64,000 nucleotides of DNA from Gordius sp. MW1 (GCA_964036665.1 OZ038532.1:10434537-10498536); one strand, 5' to 3'. Counted from the first letter of the stretch, positions 20,947 to 33,589 are shown. Notes: generated by a model not told the origin, from the letters alone. Numbers and translations are program-made.

Positions 20947-21469
20947 GTTTTTAAACTAGCTGAGCCCGACTAAGCGTTTGTTTGATTCAGTTTTTTCCTA
21001 TAAATAATAGTATTTGTGGTGTGTATAAAAATTGGGTTATAGGAATAGAAATATATATATTTACATTTTATAATGCACTTTTACTTTTATGTTAAGAAAT
21101 AGAATGAGTCTTTAGGTTAAAATTAATTGCATTGCAACTAGCAAGTTTTTGTAGCTTTGATAATAATATCAATTTGGCTTATGAATAGTTGAAAATAAAT
21201 AAGGCATTAGTGCGTGCAACATATATAATAACTATCAACAATAGTAATCTTATATATAAAAATGAAACTATGTATGTATGTTTGTGTGTTTGTTTGATTG
21301 TGTTTGTTTGTATCTATGCCACCACCAAATTTGGAAAACTAACAGACCGATTTGGCTTAAAATTTCACAGTTTATTCCCCATACTCTAGAGCATGTTTTA
21401 AGATTTGTTTGAGCCAAATCGGTCCAGTAGTTTTTGAGGGGTCACGTTCTTTTGTTTTATACATTTTGG

Positions 21470-21955
21470 CACTTAATAAAGACGTCCCTCAAAAACTACT
21501 AGACCGATTTGGCTCAAAATTTCACAGTTTATTCCCTATACTTCGGAGCATGTTTTAAGATTTGTTCGAGCCAAATCGGTCCAGTAGTTTTCGAGGGGTC
21601 ACGTTTTTTTGTTTTATAAGTTGGTTTATACGTTTTGACACTTAATAAAGACGTCCCTCAAAAACTACTCGACCGATTTGGCTCAAAATTTCATACTTTA
21701 TTCCCCATACTTCGGAGCATGTTTTAAGATTTGTTTGAGCCAAATCGGTCCAGTAGTTTTCGAGGGGTCACGTTTTTTGTTTTATACGTTGGTTTATACG
21801 TTTTGACACTTAATAAAGACGTCCCTCAAAAACTACTGGTCCGATTTGGCTCAAAATTGCATACTTTATTCCCTATACTCCGGAGCATGTTTTAAAATTT
21901 GTTCAAGCCAAATCGGTCCAGTAGTTTTTGAGGGGTTAATAAATTTTAATATGCT
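21470..21955 (+). repeat. ~177-bp hairpin subrepeats of the Helitron
   Basis: Three units starting 'gacgtccctcaaaaactact'. Each holds 'gaccgatttggctc' near its start and the exact complement 'gagccaaatcggtc' near its end, giving a stem of about 24 bp. Two such units recur in every 1.28-kb unit downstream. Confidence 0.85.
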
Positions 21956-22154
21956 CTTTACCAAATAATTACATATATGCTTTTTATTCCATATGATAAA
22001 AGATGCTTATCCGTGTAAATTATATTATTGGATAAACTTATTTTTTTTTTTTTTTTTTTTTTTTAAAAAAGTTTATTTGTTAAAAATCCGCTGACAGTAA
22101 TATAATATAAATACAGAAATATAAAAGGCAAAATGCGCCGAATAAAATAATACA

Positions 22155-22832
22155 CTATTCGGATATATCATCATCGAGGGGATCTTCCAAAATTGGCCAA
22201 GAATCCGCGAACGATTTAAAGTTGTACTTGGCTATAAGAATACCAAGTCTTTGTTTTAGTAAAAAGGGTACCGAATGTTTAGACGGGGGAGAACGTCTTC
22301 CAACCTCTTTAAAAAAAGCTAAGGCTTGTTTGCCAAAGGTGCCTGAACACGAAGCAACCAATGGAATAAAAATATTTGAGGATAATAGGGCTTTGTATTT
22401 ATTGGTTTTCCGCCCCTCTGCAACAGCTAAAGAATCATTGTTGCAGTTAGAGGGGGCAAATAGGTCAATACATGTGAAGTCCCATTTAAGGTGAAGACCA
22501 TTGCTCCATGGGACTAAAGAAGATCCATCAGGACGCATACGTCCCTCCAAGGCGGGGTCCGATGGCTCCAAGATGGATGGAATCTTTGCTCTCTTCAGGG
22601 CACTTTGAATTAAGGCGTTGGCCTTATTGTGTCTAGCATATTTGAATTTGTTTGCCAGGCAGTGTAAGGGATGCCTGGCTTGTTCGTCTACGAGTATGCT
22701 GCAATTTCGGCAAGTAAATGGCTTCGAAAATTTCACCCCTAGCCGGAGTGCTATGGAGTACGAAAGCTCCGAGTCCTCCAGCATCATCCCGGTGAGACAG
22801 CTTGGGCTAGGCCTCTCTATACTTCGGAGCAT
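22155..22832 (-). mobile_element. LINE 3'-terminal fragment, 225-codon frame, copy 1
   Basis: The - strand frame of 225 residues has a zinc-knuckle-like C41-x2-C44...H54/H57-C58, then 'EPSDPALEGRMRPDG' (RPD at 100-102), 'LKWDFTCID' (D118, D123) and 'RKTNKYK' (K142-K147). An RPD...D...K-x-x-K-Y order is what is known of restriction-like endonucleases of non-LTR elements, so I infer the C-terminal end of such a LINE. After the stop come an A+T-rich 3' UTR, AATAAA and an A run, as at a LINE 3' end. The first codons (M-L-R-S-I) come from the Helitron subrepeat, so the ATG is chimeric. No reverse transcriptase is present. Confidence 0.8.
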
Positions 22833-23432
22833 GTTTTAAGATTTGTTCGAGCCAAATCGGTCCAGTAGTTTTCGAGGGGTCACGTTTTTTTGTTTTATAA
22901 GTTGGTTTATACGTTTTGACACTTAATAAAGACGTCCCTCAAAAACTACTCGACCGATTTGGCTCAAAATTTCATACTTTATTCCCCATACTTCGGAGCC
23001 TGTTTTAAGATTTGTTCGAGCCAAATCGGTCCAGTAGTTTTCGAGGGGTCACGTTTTTTGTTTTATACGTTGGTTTATACGTTTTGACACTTAATAAAGA
23101 CGTCCCTCAAAAACTACTGGTCCGATTTGGCTCAAAATTGCATACTTTATTCCCTATACTCCGGAGCATGTTTTAAAATTTGTTCAAGCCAAATCGGTCC
23201 AGTAGTTTTTGAGGGGTTAATAAATTTTAATATGCTCTTTACCAAATAATTACATATATGCTTTTTATTCCATATGATAAAAGATGCTTATCCGTGTAAA
23301 TTATATTATTGGATAAACTTATTTTTTTTTTTTTTTTTTTTTTAAAAAGTTTATTTGTTAAAAATCCGCTGACAGTAATATAATATAAATACAGAAATAT
23401 AAAAGGCAAAATGCGCCGAATAAAATAATACA

Positions 23433-24110
23433 CTATTCGGATATATCATCATCGAGGGGATCTTCCAAAATTGGCCAAGAATCCGCGAACGATTTAAAGT
23501 TGTACTTGGCTATAAGAATACCAAGTCTTTGTTTTAGTAAAAAGGGTACCGAATGTTTAGACGGGGGAGAACGTCTTCCAACCTCTTTAAAAAAAGCTAA
23601 GGCTTGTTTGCCAAAGGTGCCTGAACACGAAGCAACCAATGGAATAAAAATATTTGAGGATAATAGGGCTTTGTATTTATTGGTTTTCCGCCCCTCTGCA
23701 ACAGCTAAAGAATCATTGTTGCAGTTAGAGGGGGCAAATAGGTCAATACATGTGAAGTCCCATTTAAGGTGAAGACCATTGCTCCATGGGACTAAAGAAG
23801 ATCCATCAGGACGCATACGTCCCTCCAAGGCGGGGTCCGATGGCTCCAAGATGGATGGAATCTTTGCTCTCTTCAGGGCACTTTGAATTAAGGCGTTGGC
23901 CTTATTGTGTCTAGCATATTTGAATTTGTTTGCCAGGCAGTGTAAGGGATGCCTGGCTTGTTCGTCTACGAGTATGCTGCAATTTCGGCAAGTAAATGGC
24001 TTCGAAAATTTCACCCCTAGCCGGAGTGCTATGGAGTAAGAAAGCTCCGAGTCCTCCAGCATCATCCCGGTGAGACAGCTTGGGCTAGGCCTCTCTATAC
24101 TTCGGAGCAT
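23433..24110 (-). mobile_element. LINE 3'-terminal fragment, copy 2
   Basis: Same 225-residue protein; one silent change (Ser codon TCT for TCG near position 24040). Confidence 0.8.
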
Positions 24111-24711
24111 GTTTTAAGATTTGTTCGAGCCAAATCGGTCCAGTAGTTTTCGAGGGGTCACGTTTTTTTGTTTTATAAGTTGGTTTATACGTTTTGACAC
24201 TTAATAAAGACGTCCCTCAAAAACTACTCGACCGATTTGGCTCAAAATTTCATACTTTATTCCCCATACTTCGGAGCCTGTTTTAAAATTTGTTCGAGCC
24301 AAATCGGTCCAGTAGTTTTCGAGGGGTCACGTTTTTTGTTTTATACGTTGGTTTATACGTTTTGACACTTAATAAAGACGTCCCTCAAAAACTACTGGTC
24401 CGATTTGGCTCAAAATTGCATACTTTATTCCCTATACTCCGGAGCATGTTTTAAAATTTGTTCAAGCCAAATCGGTCCAGTAGTTTTTGAGGGGTTAATA
24501 AATTTTAATATGCTCTTTACCAAATAATTACATATATGCTTTTTATTCCATATGATAAAAGATGCTTATCCGTGTAAATTATATTATTGGATAAACTTAT
24601 TTTTTTTTTTTTTTTTTTTTTTAAAAAGTTTATTTGTTAAAAATCCGCTGACAGTAATATAATATAAATACAGAAATATAAAAGGCAAAATGCGCCGAAT
24701 AAAATAATACA

Positions 24712-25389
24712 CTATTCGGATATATCATCATCGAGGGGATCTTCCAAAATTGGCCAAGAATCCGCGAACGATTTAAAGTTGTACTTGGCTATAAGAATAC
24801 CAAGTCTTTGTTTTAGTAAAAAGGGTACCGAATGTTTAGACGGGGGAGAACGTCTTCCAACCTCTTTAAAAAAAGCTAAGGCTTGTTTGCCAAAGGTGCC
24901 TGAACACGAAGCAACCAATGGAATAAAAATATTTGAGGATAATAGGGCTTTGTATTTATTGGTTTTCCGCCCCTCTGCAACAGCTAAAGAATCATTGTTG
25001 CAGTTAGAGGGGGCAAATAGGTCAATACATGTGAAGTCCCATTTAAGGTGAAGACCATTGCTCCATGGGACTAAAGAAGATCCATCAGGACGCATACGTC
25101 CCTCCAAGGCGGGGTCCGATGGCTCCAAGATGGATGGAATCTTTGCTCTCTTCAGGGCACTTTGAATTAAGGCGTTGGCCTTATTGTGTCTAGCATATTT
25201 GAATTTGTTTGCCAGGCAGTGTAAGGGATGCCTGGCTTGTTCGTCTACGAGTATGCTGCAATTTCGGCAAGTAAATGGCTTCGAAAATTTCACCCCTAGC
25301 CGGAGTGCTATGGAGTACGAAAGCTCCGAGTCCTCCAGCATCATCCCGGTGAGACAGCTTGGGCTAGGCCTCTCTATACTTCGGAGCAT
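24712..25389 (-). mobile_element. LINE 3'-terminal fragment, copy 3
   Basis: Protein identical to copy 1. Confidence 0.8.
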
Positions 25390-25990
25390 GTTTTAAGATT
25401 TGTTCGAGCCAAATCGGTCCAGTAGTTTTCGAGGGGTCACGTTTTTTTGTTTTATAAGTTGGTTTATACGTTTTGACACTTAATAAAGACGTCCCTCAAA
25501 AACTACTCCACCGATTTGGCTCAAAATTTCATACTTTATTCCCCATACTTCGGAGCATGTTTTAAGATTTGTTCGAGCCAAATCGGTCCAGTAGTTTTCG
25601 AGGGGTCACGTTTTTTGTTTTATACGTTGGTTTATACGTTTTGACACTTAATAAAGACGTCCCTCAAAAACTACTGGTCCGATTTGGCTCAAAATTGCAT
25701 ACTTTATTCCCTATACTCCGGAGCATGTTTTAAAATTTGTTCAAGCCAAATCGGTCCAGTAGTTTTTGAGGGGTTAATAAATTTTAATATGCTCTTTACC
25801 AAATAATTACATATATGCTTTTTATTCCATATGATAAAAGATGCTTATCCGTGTAAATTATATTATTGGATAAACTTATTTTTTTTTTTTTTTTTTTTTT
25901 TTAAAAGTTTATTTGTTAAAAATCCGCTGACAGTAATATAATATAAATACAGAAATATAAAAGGCAAAATGCGCCGAATAAAATAATACA

Positions 25991-26668
25991 CTATTCGGAT
26001 ATATCATCATCGAGGGGATCTTCCAAAATTGGCCAAGAATCCGCGAACGATTTAAAGTTGTACTTGGCTATAAGAATACCAAGTCTTTGTTTTAGTAAAA
26101 AGGGTACCGAATGTTTAGACGGGGGAGAACGTCTTCCAACCTCTTTAAAAAAAGCTAAGGCTTGTTTGCCAAAGGTGCCTGAACACGAAGCAACCAATGG
26201 AATAAAAATATTTGAGGATAATAGGGCTTTGTATTTATTGGTTTTCCGCCCCTCTGCAACAGCTAAAGAATCATTGTTGCAGTTAGAGGGGGCAAATAGG
26301 TCAATACATGTGAAGTCCCATTTAAGGTGAAGACCATTGCTCCATGGGACTAAAGAAGATCCATCAGGACGCATACGTCCCTCCAAGGCGGGGTCCGATG
26401 GCTCCAAGATGGATGGAATCTTTGCTCTCTTCAGGGCACTTTGAATTAAGGCGTTGGCCTTATTGTGTCTAGCATATTTGAATTTGTTTGCCAGGCAGTG
26501 TAAGGGATGCCTGGCTTGTTCGTCTACGAGTATGCTGCAATTTCGGCAAGTAAATGGCTTCGAAAATTTCACCCCTAGCCGGAGTGCTATGGAGTACGAA
26601 AGCTCCGAGTCCTCCAGCATCATCCCGGTGAGACAGCTTGGGCTAGGCCTCTCTATACTTCGGAGCAT
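25991..26668 (-). mobile_element. LINE 3'-terminal fragment, copy 4
   Basis: Protein identical to copy 1. The flanking T run differs, and 'gtttatttat' replaces 'ttggtttat' in the next subrepeat. Confidence 0.8.
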
Positions 26669-27268
26669 GTTTTAAGATTTGTTCGAGCCAAATCGGTCCA
26701 GTAGTTTTCGAGGGGTCACGTTTTTTTGTTTTATAAGTTTATTTATACGTTTTGACACTTAATAAAGACGTCCCTCAAAAACTACTCGACCGATTTGGCT
26801 CAAAATTTCATACTTTATTCCCCATACTTCGGAGCCTGTTTTAAGATTTGTTCGAGCCAAATCGGTCCAGTAGTTTTTGAGGGGTCACGTTTTTTGTTTT
26901 ATACGTTGGTTTATACGTTTTGACACTTAATAAAGACGTCCCTCAAAAACTACTGGTCCGATTTGGCTCAAAATTGCATACTTTATTCCCTATACTCCGG
27001 AGCATGTTTTAAAATTTGTTCAAGCCAAATCGGTCCAGTAGTTTTTGAGGGGTTAATAAATTTTAATATGCTCTTTACCAAATAATTACATATATGCTTT
27101 TTATTCCATATGATAAAAGATGCTTATCCGTGTAAATTATATTATTGGATAAACTTATTTTTTTTTTTTTTTTTTTTTTAAAAAGTTTATTTGTTAAAAA
27201 TCCGCTGACAGTAATATAATATAAATACAGAAATATAAAAGGCAAAATGCGCCGAATAAAATAATACA

Positions 27269-27946
27269 CTATTCGGATATATCATCATCGAGGGGATCTT
27301 CCAAAATTGGCCAAGAATCCGCGAACGATTTAAAGTTGTACTTGGCTATAAGAATACCAAGTCTTTGTTTTAGTAAAAAGGGTACCGAATGTTTAGACGG
27401 GGGAGAACGTCTTCCAACCTCTTTAAAAAAAGCTAAGGCTTGTTTGCCAAAGGTGCCTGAACACGAAGCAACCAATGGAATAAAAATATTTGAGGATAAT
27501 AGGGCTTTGTATTTATTGGTTTTCCGCCCCTCTGCAACAGCTAAAGAATCATTGTTGCAGTTAGAGGGGGCAAATAGGTCAATACATGTGAAGTCCCATT
27601 TAAGGTGAAGACCATTGCTCCATGGGACTAAAGAAGATCCATCAGGACGCATACGTCCCTCCAAGGCGGGGTCCGATGGCTCCAAGATGGATGGAATCTT
27701 TGCTCTCTTCAGGGCACTTTGAATTAAGGCGTTGGCCTTATTGTGTCTAGCATATTTGAATTTGTTTGCCAGGCAGTGTAAGGGATGCCTGGCTTGTTCG
27801 TCTACGAGTATGCTGCAATTTCGGCAAGTAAATGGCTTCGAAAATTTCACCCCTAGCCGGAGTGCTATGGAGTACGAAAGCTCCGAGTCCTCCAGCATCA
27901 TCCCGGTGAGACAGCTTGGGCTAGGCCTCTCTATACTTCGGAGCAT
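27269..27946 (-). mobile_element. LINE 3'-terminal fragment, copy 5
   Basis: Protein identical to copy 1. The following subrepeat has lost 6 bp ('ggctcagcata' near 28245). Confidence 0.8.
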
Positions 27947-28541
27947 GTTTTAAGATTTGTTCGAGCCAAATCGGTCCAGTAGTTTTCGAGGGGTCACGTT
28001 TTTTTGTTTTATAAGTTGGTTTATACGTTTTGACACTTAATAAAGACGTCCCTCAAAAACTACTCGACCGATTTGGCTCAAAATTTCATACTTTATTCCC
28101 CATACTTCGGAGCCTGTTTTAAGATTTGTTCGAGCCAAATCGGTCCAGTAGTTTTCGAGGGGTCACGTTTTTTGTTTTATACGTTGGTTTATACGTTTTG
28201 ACACTTAATAAAGACGTCCCTCAAAAACTACTGGTCCGATTTGGCTCAGCATACTTTATTCCCTATACTCCGGAGCATGTTTTAAAATTTGTTCAAGCCA
28301 AATCGGTCCAGTAGTTTTTGAGGGGTTAATAAATTTTAATATGCTCTTTACCAAATAATTACATATATGCTTTTTATTCCATATGATAAAAGATGCTTAT
28401 CCGTGTAAATTATATTATTGGATAAACTTATTTTTTTTTTTTTTTTTTTTTTAAAAAGTTTATTTGTTAAAAATCCGCTGACAGTAATATAATATAAATA
28501 CAGAAATATAAAAGGCAAAATGCGCCGAATAAAATAATACA

Positions 28542-29219
28542 CTATTCGGATATATCATCATCGAGGGGATCTTCCAAAATTGGCCAAGAATCCGCGAACG
28601 ATTTAAAGTTGTACTTGGCTATAAGAATACCAAGTCTTTGTTTTAGTAAAAAGGGTACCGAATGTTTAGACGGGGGAGAACGTCTTCCAACCTCTTTAAA
28701 AAAAGCTAAGGCTTGTTTGCCAAAGGTGCCTGAACACGAAGCAACCAATGGAATAAAAATATTTGAGGATAATAGGGCTTTGTATTTATTGGTTTTCCGC
28801 CCCTCTGCAACAGCTAAAGAATCATTGTTGCAGTTAGAGGGGGCAAATAGGTCAATACATGTGAAGTCCCATTTAAGGTGAAGACCATTGCTCCATGGGA
28901 CTAAAGAAGATCCATCAGGACGCATATGTCCCTCCAAGGCGGGGTCCGATGGCTCCAAGATGGATGGAATCTTTGCTCTCTTCAGGGCACTTTGAATTAA
29001 GGCGTTGGCCTTATTGTGTCTAGCATATTTGAATTTGTTTGCCAGGCAGTGTAAGGGATGCCTGGCTTGTTCGTCTACGAGTATGCTGCAATTTCGGCAA
29101 GTAAATGGCTTCGAAAATTTCACCCCTAGCCGGAGTGCTATGGAGTACGAAAGCTCCGAGTCCTCCAGCATCATCCCGGTGAGACAGCTTGGGCTAGGCC
29201 TCTCTATACTTCGGAGCAT
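28542..29219 (-). mobile_element. LINE 3'-terminal fragment, copy 6
   Basis: The only copy with an amino-acid change: His for Arg at residue 98, two before the RPD motif. Confidence 0.8.
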
Positions 29220-29821
29220 GTTTTAAGATTTGTTCGAGCCAAATCGGTCCAGTAGTTTTCGAGGGGTCACGTTTTTTTGTTTTATAAGTTGGTTTATACG
29301 TTTTGACACTTAATAAAGACGTCCCTCAAAAACTACTCGACCGATTTGGCTCAAAATTTCATACTTTATTCCCCATACTTCGGAGCCTGTTTTAAGATTT
29401 GTTCGAGCCAAATCGGTCCAGTAGTTTTCGAGGGGTCACGTTTTTTGTTTTATACGTTGGTTTATACGTTTTGACACTTAATAAAGACGTCCCTCAAAAA
29501 CTACTGGTCCGATTTGGCTCAAAATTGCACACTTTATTCCCTATACTCCGGAGCATGTTTTAAAATTTGTTCAAGCCAAATCGGTCCAGTAGTTTTTGAG
29601 GGGTTAATAAATTTTAATATGCTCTTTACCAAATAATTACATATATGCTTTTTATTCCATATGATAAAAGATGCTTATCCGTGTAAATTATATTATTGGA
29701 TAAACTTATTTTTTTTTTTTTTTTTTTTTTTTAAAAAGTTTATTTGTTAAAAATCCGCTGACAGTAATATAATATAAATACAGAAATATAAAAGGCAAAA
29801 TGCGCCGAATAAAATAATACA

Positions 29822-30499
29822 CTATTCGGATATATCATCATCGAGGGGATCTTCCAAAATTGGCCAAGAATCCGCGAACGATTTAAAGTTGTACTTGGCT
29901 ATAAGAATACCAAGTCTTTGTTTTAGTAAAAAGGGTACCGAATGTTTAGACGGGGGAGAACGTCTTCCAACCTCTTTAAAAAAAGCTAAGGCTTGTTTGC
30001 CAAAGGTGCCTGAACACGAAGCAACCAATGGAATAAAAATATTTGAGGATAATAGGGCTTTGTATTTATTGGTTTTCCGCCCCTCTGCAACAGCTAAAGA
30101 ATCATTGTTGCAGTTCGAGGGGGCAAATAGGTCAATACATGTGAAGTCCCATTTAAGGTGAAGACCATTGCTCCATGGGACTAAAGAAGATCCATCAGGA
30201 CGCATACGTCCCTCCAAGGCGGGGTCCGATGGCTCCAAGATGGATGGAATCTTTGCTCTCTTCAGGGCACTTTGAATTAAGGCGTTGGCCTTATTGTGTC
30301 TAGCATATTTGAATTTGTTTGCCAGGCAGTGTAAGGGATGCCTGGCTTGTTCGTCTACGAGTATGCTGCAATTTCGGCAAGTAAATGGCTTCGAAAATTT
30401 CACCCCTAGCCGGAGTGCTATGGAGTACGAAAGCTCCGAGTCCTCCAGCATCATCCCGGTGAGACAGCTTGGGCTAGGCCTCTCTATACTTCGGAGCAT
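29822..30499 (-). mobile_element. LINE 3'-terminal fragment, copy 7
   Basis: Same protein; one silent change in the Ser-Asn-Cys region near 30116. Confidence 0.8.
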
Positions 30500-31101
30500 G
30501 TTTTAAGATTTGTTCGAGCCAAATCGGTCCAGTAGTTTTCGAGGGGTCACGTTTTTTTGTTTTATAAGTTGGTTTATACGTTTTGACACTTAATAAAGAC
30601 GTCCCTCAAAAACTACTCGACCGATTTGGCTCAAAATTTCATACTTTATTCCCCATACTTCGGAGCCTGTTTTAAGATTTGTTCGAGCCAAATCGGTCCA
30701 GTAGTTTTCGAGGGGTCACGTTTTTTTGTTTTATACGTTGGTTTATACGTTTTGACACTTAATAAAGACGTCCCTCAAAAACTACTGGTCCGATTTGGCT
30801 CAAAATTGCATACTTTATTCCCTATACTCCGGAGCATGTTTTAAAATTTGTTCAAGCCAAATCGGTCCAGTAGTTTTTGAGGGGTTAATAAATTTTAATA
30901 TGCTCTTTACCAAATAATTACATATATGCTTTTTATTCCATATGATAAAAGATGCTTATCCGTGTAAATTATATTATTGGATAAACTTATTTTTTTTTTT
31001 TTTTTTTTTTTTAAAAAGTTTATTTGTTAAAAATCCGCTGACAGTAATATAATATAAATACAGAAATATAAAAGGCAAAATGCGCCGAATAAAATAATAC
31101 A

Positions 31102-31779
31102 CTATTCGGATATATCATCATCGAGGGGATCTTCCAAAATTGGCCAAGAATCCGCGAACGATTTAAAGTTGTACTTGGCTATAAGAATACCAAGTCTTTG
31201 TTTTAGTAAAAAGGGTACCGAATGTTTAGACGGGGGAGAACGTCTTCCAACCTCTTTAAAAAAAGCTAAGGCTTGTTTGCCAAAGGTGCCTGAACACGAA
31301 GCAACCAATGGAATAAAAATATTTGAGGATAATAGGGCTTTGTATTTATTGGTTTTCCGCCCCTCTGCAACAGCTAAAGAATCATTGTTGCAGTTAGAGG
31401 GGGCAAATAGGTCAATACATGTGAAGTCCCATTTAAGGTGAAGACCATTGCTCCATGGGACTAAAGAAGATCCATCAGGACGCATACGTCCCTCCAAGGC
31501 GGGGTCCGATGGCTCCAAGATGGATGGAATCTTTGCTCTCTTCAGGGCACTTTGAATTAAGGCGTTGGCCTTATTGTGTCTAGCATATTTGAATTTGTTT
31601 GCCAGGCAGTGTAAGGGATGCCTGGCTTGTTCGTCTACGAGTATGCTGCAATTTCGGCAAGTAAATGGCTTCGAAAATTTCACCCCTAGCCGGAGTGCTA
31701 TGGAGTACGAAAGCTCCGAGTCCTCCAGCATCATCCCGGTGAGACAGCTTGGGCTAGGCCTCTCTATACTTCGGAGCAT
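31102..31779 (-). mobile_element. LINE 3'-terminal fragment, copy 8 (last)
   Basis: Protein identical to copy 1. It is followed by two subrepeats and a spacer that runs into the unique Helitron 3' region. Confidence 0.8.
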
Positions 31780-32334
31780 GTTTTAAGATTTGTTCGAGCC
31801 AAATCGGTCCAGTAGTTTTCGAGGGGTCACGTTTTTTTGTTTTATAAGTTGGTTTATACGTTTTGACACTTAATAAAGACGTCCCTCAAAAACTACTCGA
31901 CCGATTTGGCTCAAAATTTCATACTTTATTCCCCATACTTCGGAGCCTGTTTTAAGATTTGTTCGAGCCAAATCGGTCCAGTAGTTTTCGAGGGGTCACG
32001 TTTTTTGTTTTATACGTTGGTTTATACGTTTTGACACTTAATAAAGACGTCCCTCAAAAACTACTGGTCCGATTTGGCTCAAAATTGCATACTTTATTCC
32101 CTATACTCCGGAGCATGTTTTAAAATTTGTTCAAGCCAAATCGGTCCAGTAGTTTTTGAGGGGTTAATAAATTTTAATATGCTCTTTACCAAATAATTAC
32201 ATATATGCTTTTTATTCCATATGATAAAAGATGCTTTTCCGTGTAAATTATATTATTGGATAAACTTATTTGGGTTACCCTCGAAAACTACTGGACCGAT
32301 TTGGCTCAAAATTTCATACTACAAATAAATTATG

Positions 32335-32785
32335 ATAATCTAAATTGTCAATATTATGTTTTTCCAGATCTTCCAATCGAAGGACGGTGGGGTGGTGAGG
32401 AGGGATGGCGGGCGCATAAAGGATTTATTTTCATCGTTTATGTAAGTTTTAAAAAATGTAAAAATAGACAAAATTTCTCCTGTTTATAAACTATGATAAT
32501 TTAAATCCTCTAAATTATGTTTTTCCAGATCTTCCAATCGAAGGACGGTGGGGTGGAGAGGAGGGATGGCGGGCGCATAAAGGATTTATTTTCATCGTTT
32601 ATGTAAGTTTTAAAAAATGTAAAAATAGACAAAATTTCTCCTGTTTATAAACTATGATGATAATCTAAATCCTCTAAATTATGTTTTTCCAGATCTTCCA
32701 ATCGAAGGAATGTGGGGTGGAGAGGAGGGATGGCGGGCGCATAAAGGATTTATTATCGTTTATGTAAGTTTTAAAAACTGTAAAA
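32335..32785 (+). repeat. Triplicated exon-like segment in the Helitron 3' region
   Basis: Three repeats of about 160 bp. Each has 'gtttttccag' directly before, and 'gtaagtttt' directly after, a 71-74-nt segment (32368-32441, 32529-32602, 32693-32763). Read from the first base it is open ('IFQSKDGGVVRRDGGRIKD'), and the third copy differs by a 3-nt loss that keeps the frame. This looks like a captured host exon with its splice sites. The source protein is not recognised, and a second frame is also open. Confidence 0.55.
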
Positions 32786-32944
32786 AGTAGAACATATAGA
32801 TATTAATTGGTAGTTTTTTTCTTATTTAAATTTTTTATTTTTTTAATATTTTTAATAGGGCAAAACAACGTTTGCCGGGTCAGCTAGTATATTATATAGT
32901 ATAGGTAAATTTGGTTTTTAAATTATCGTATAATATCTAAATTC

Positions 32945-33080
32945 AAGGACATGAGCGTGGCCAGCATTGGAATTAGAGGGGGGCAATTATGATTTGGGGA
33001 GGGGCAAAACGATCTATTATTGAAATTTTGGCCTTATTTTCGCCCCTCCCTGTCCCCCCCCCTTGGCAACGCCCATTATG
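32945..33080. repeat. 'ggcgtagccagg'-type MITE fragment
   Basis: 'gagcgtggccagcattggaatt', a G-rich left half and a C-rich right half ending 'ttggcaacgcccat', as in the 12538-12690 element. Target duplications are not clear. Confidence 0.6.
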
Positions 33081-33589
33081 TTAAGGGCTATGAAACAGAT
33101 ATAAGATTTGTTTTAGCCCACCATGCTCTACCCGATTTTATAATCAAATTGTTCCCCCCGAATTTTTCCAAATGCCCGCCCAGTAGCAGAATTATTTGAG
33201 CTGCTCGACATGCTGGACCCAAAATTATATTTGCTCGTTAGGCTAAATTTATGAGATTCCTAACCATTTCAGACATTAATAAATAATCACATTAATGACA
33301 AACTCGTTTCAACTAAACCAAATATATGAGCACAATTTAAAAGGCTACAAAAATATTTTAATCCTTTCATGTACGTAGCCAGGGATTTGAAAAGGAGAGG
33401 GGGCACAATAAAATGACTTAAGGGGGGGGGGGGGGGGGGAGTAGAAAAAATCATTTTTAAAATTTTTATATTTCGTTTTTGACAAAAATTTAACATTTCG
33501 ATTTTTTGGATAAGAAAATTACGGTTAGTTAATATAATGCAACCAAATAAAAAAATGACAAAATAATAGAAAACAATATAATCAACCCA

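Larger units (their letters stand above)
21960..32275 (+). repeat. 1.28-kb tandem array, eight units
   Basis: Period from the stop codon of each copy: 1278, 1279, 1279, 1278, 1273, 1280 and 1280 bp. Unit order on + strand: two hairpin subrepeats, an A+T-rich spacer, a T run of about 20, and about 780 bp of LINE 3' sequence in reverse. Differences are nearly limited to T-run length, one 6-bp loss near 28248 and a few substitutions. After the eighth unit the spacer continues 'cttatttgggttaccc', with no LINE. Confidence 0.92.
21248..32887 (+). mobile_element. 11.6-kb non-autonomous Helitron with internal LINE-bearing tandem array
   Basis: 5' end TCTTATATATAAAAATGAA; 3' end a hairpin GGCAAA-ACAACG-TTTGCC (32859-32876), then GGGTCAG and CTAG, inserted between A (21247) and T (32888). 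These are the canonical Helitron termini and target. No Rep/helicase frame exists, so it depends on a partner. Inside: short ~177-bp subrepeats (21470-21955), eight 1.28-kb units each with a LINE 3' end, and three exon-like repeats near the 3' end. Near-identity of the units implies recent amplification or ongoing homogenisation. Confidence 0.88.

Noticed and set aside
22155-31779. Eight tandem copies of a host gene for a 225-residue protein
   Set aside because: The body matches the broken LINE piece at 4430-4990, a poly(A)-like tail follows, and the start codon comes from a Helitron subrepeat. They are transposon pieces, not a host gene family.
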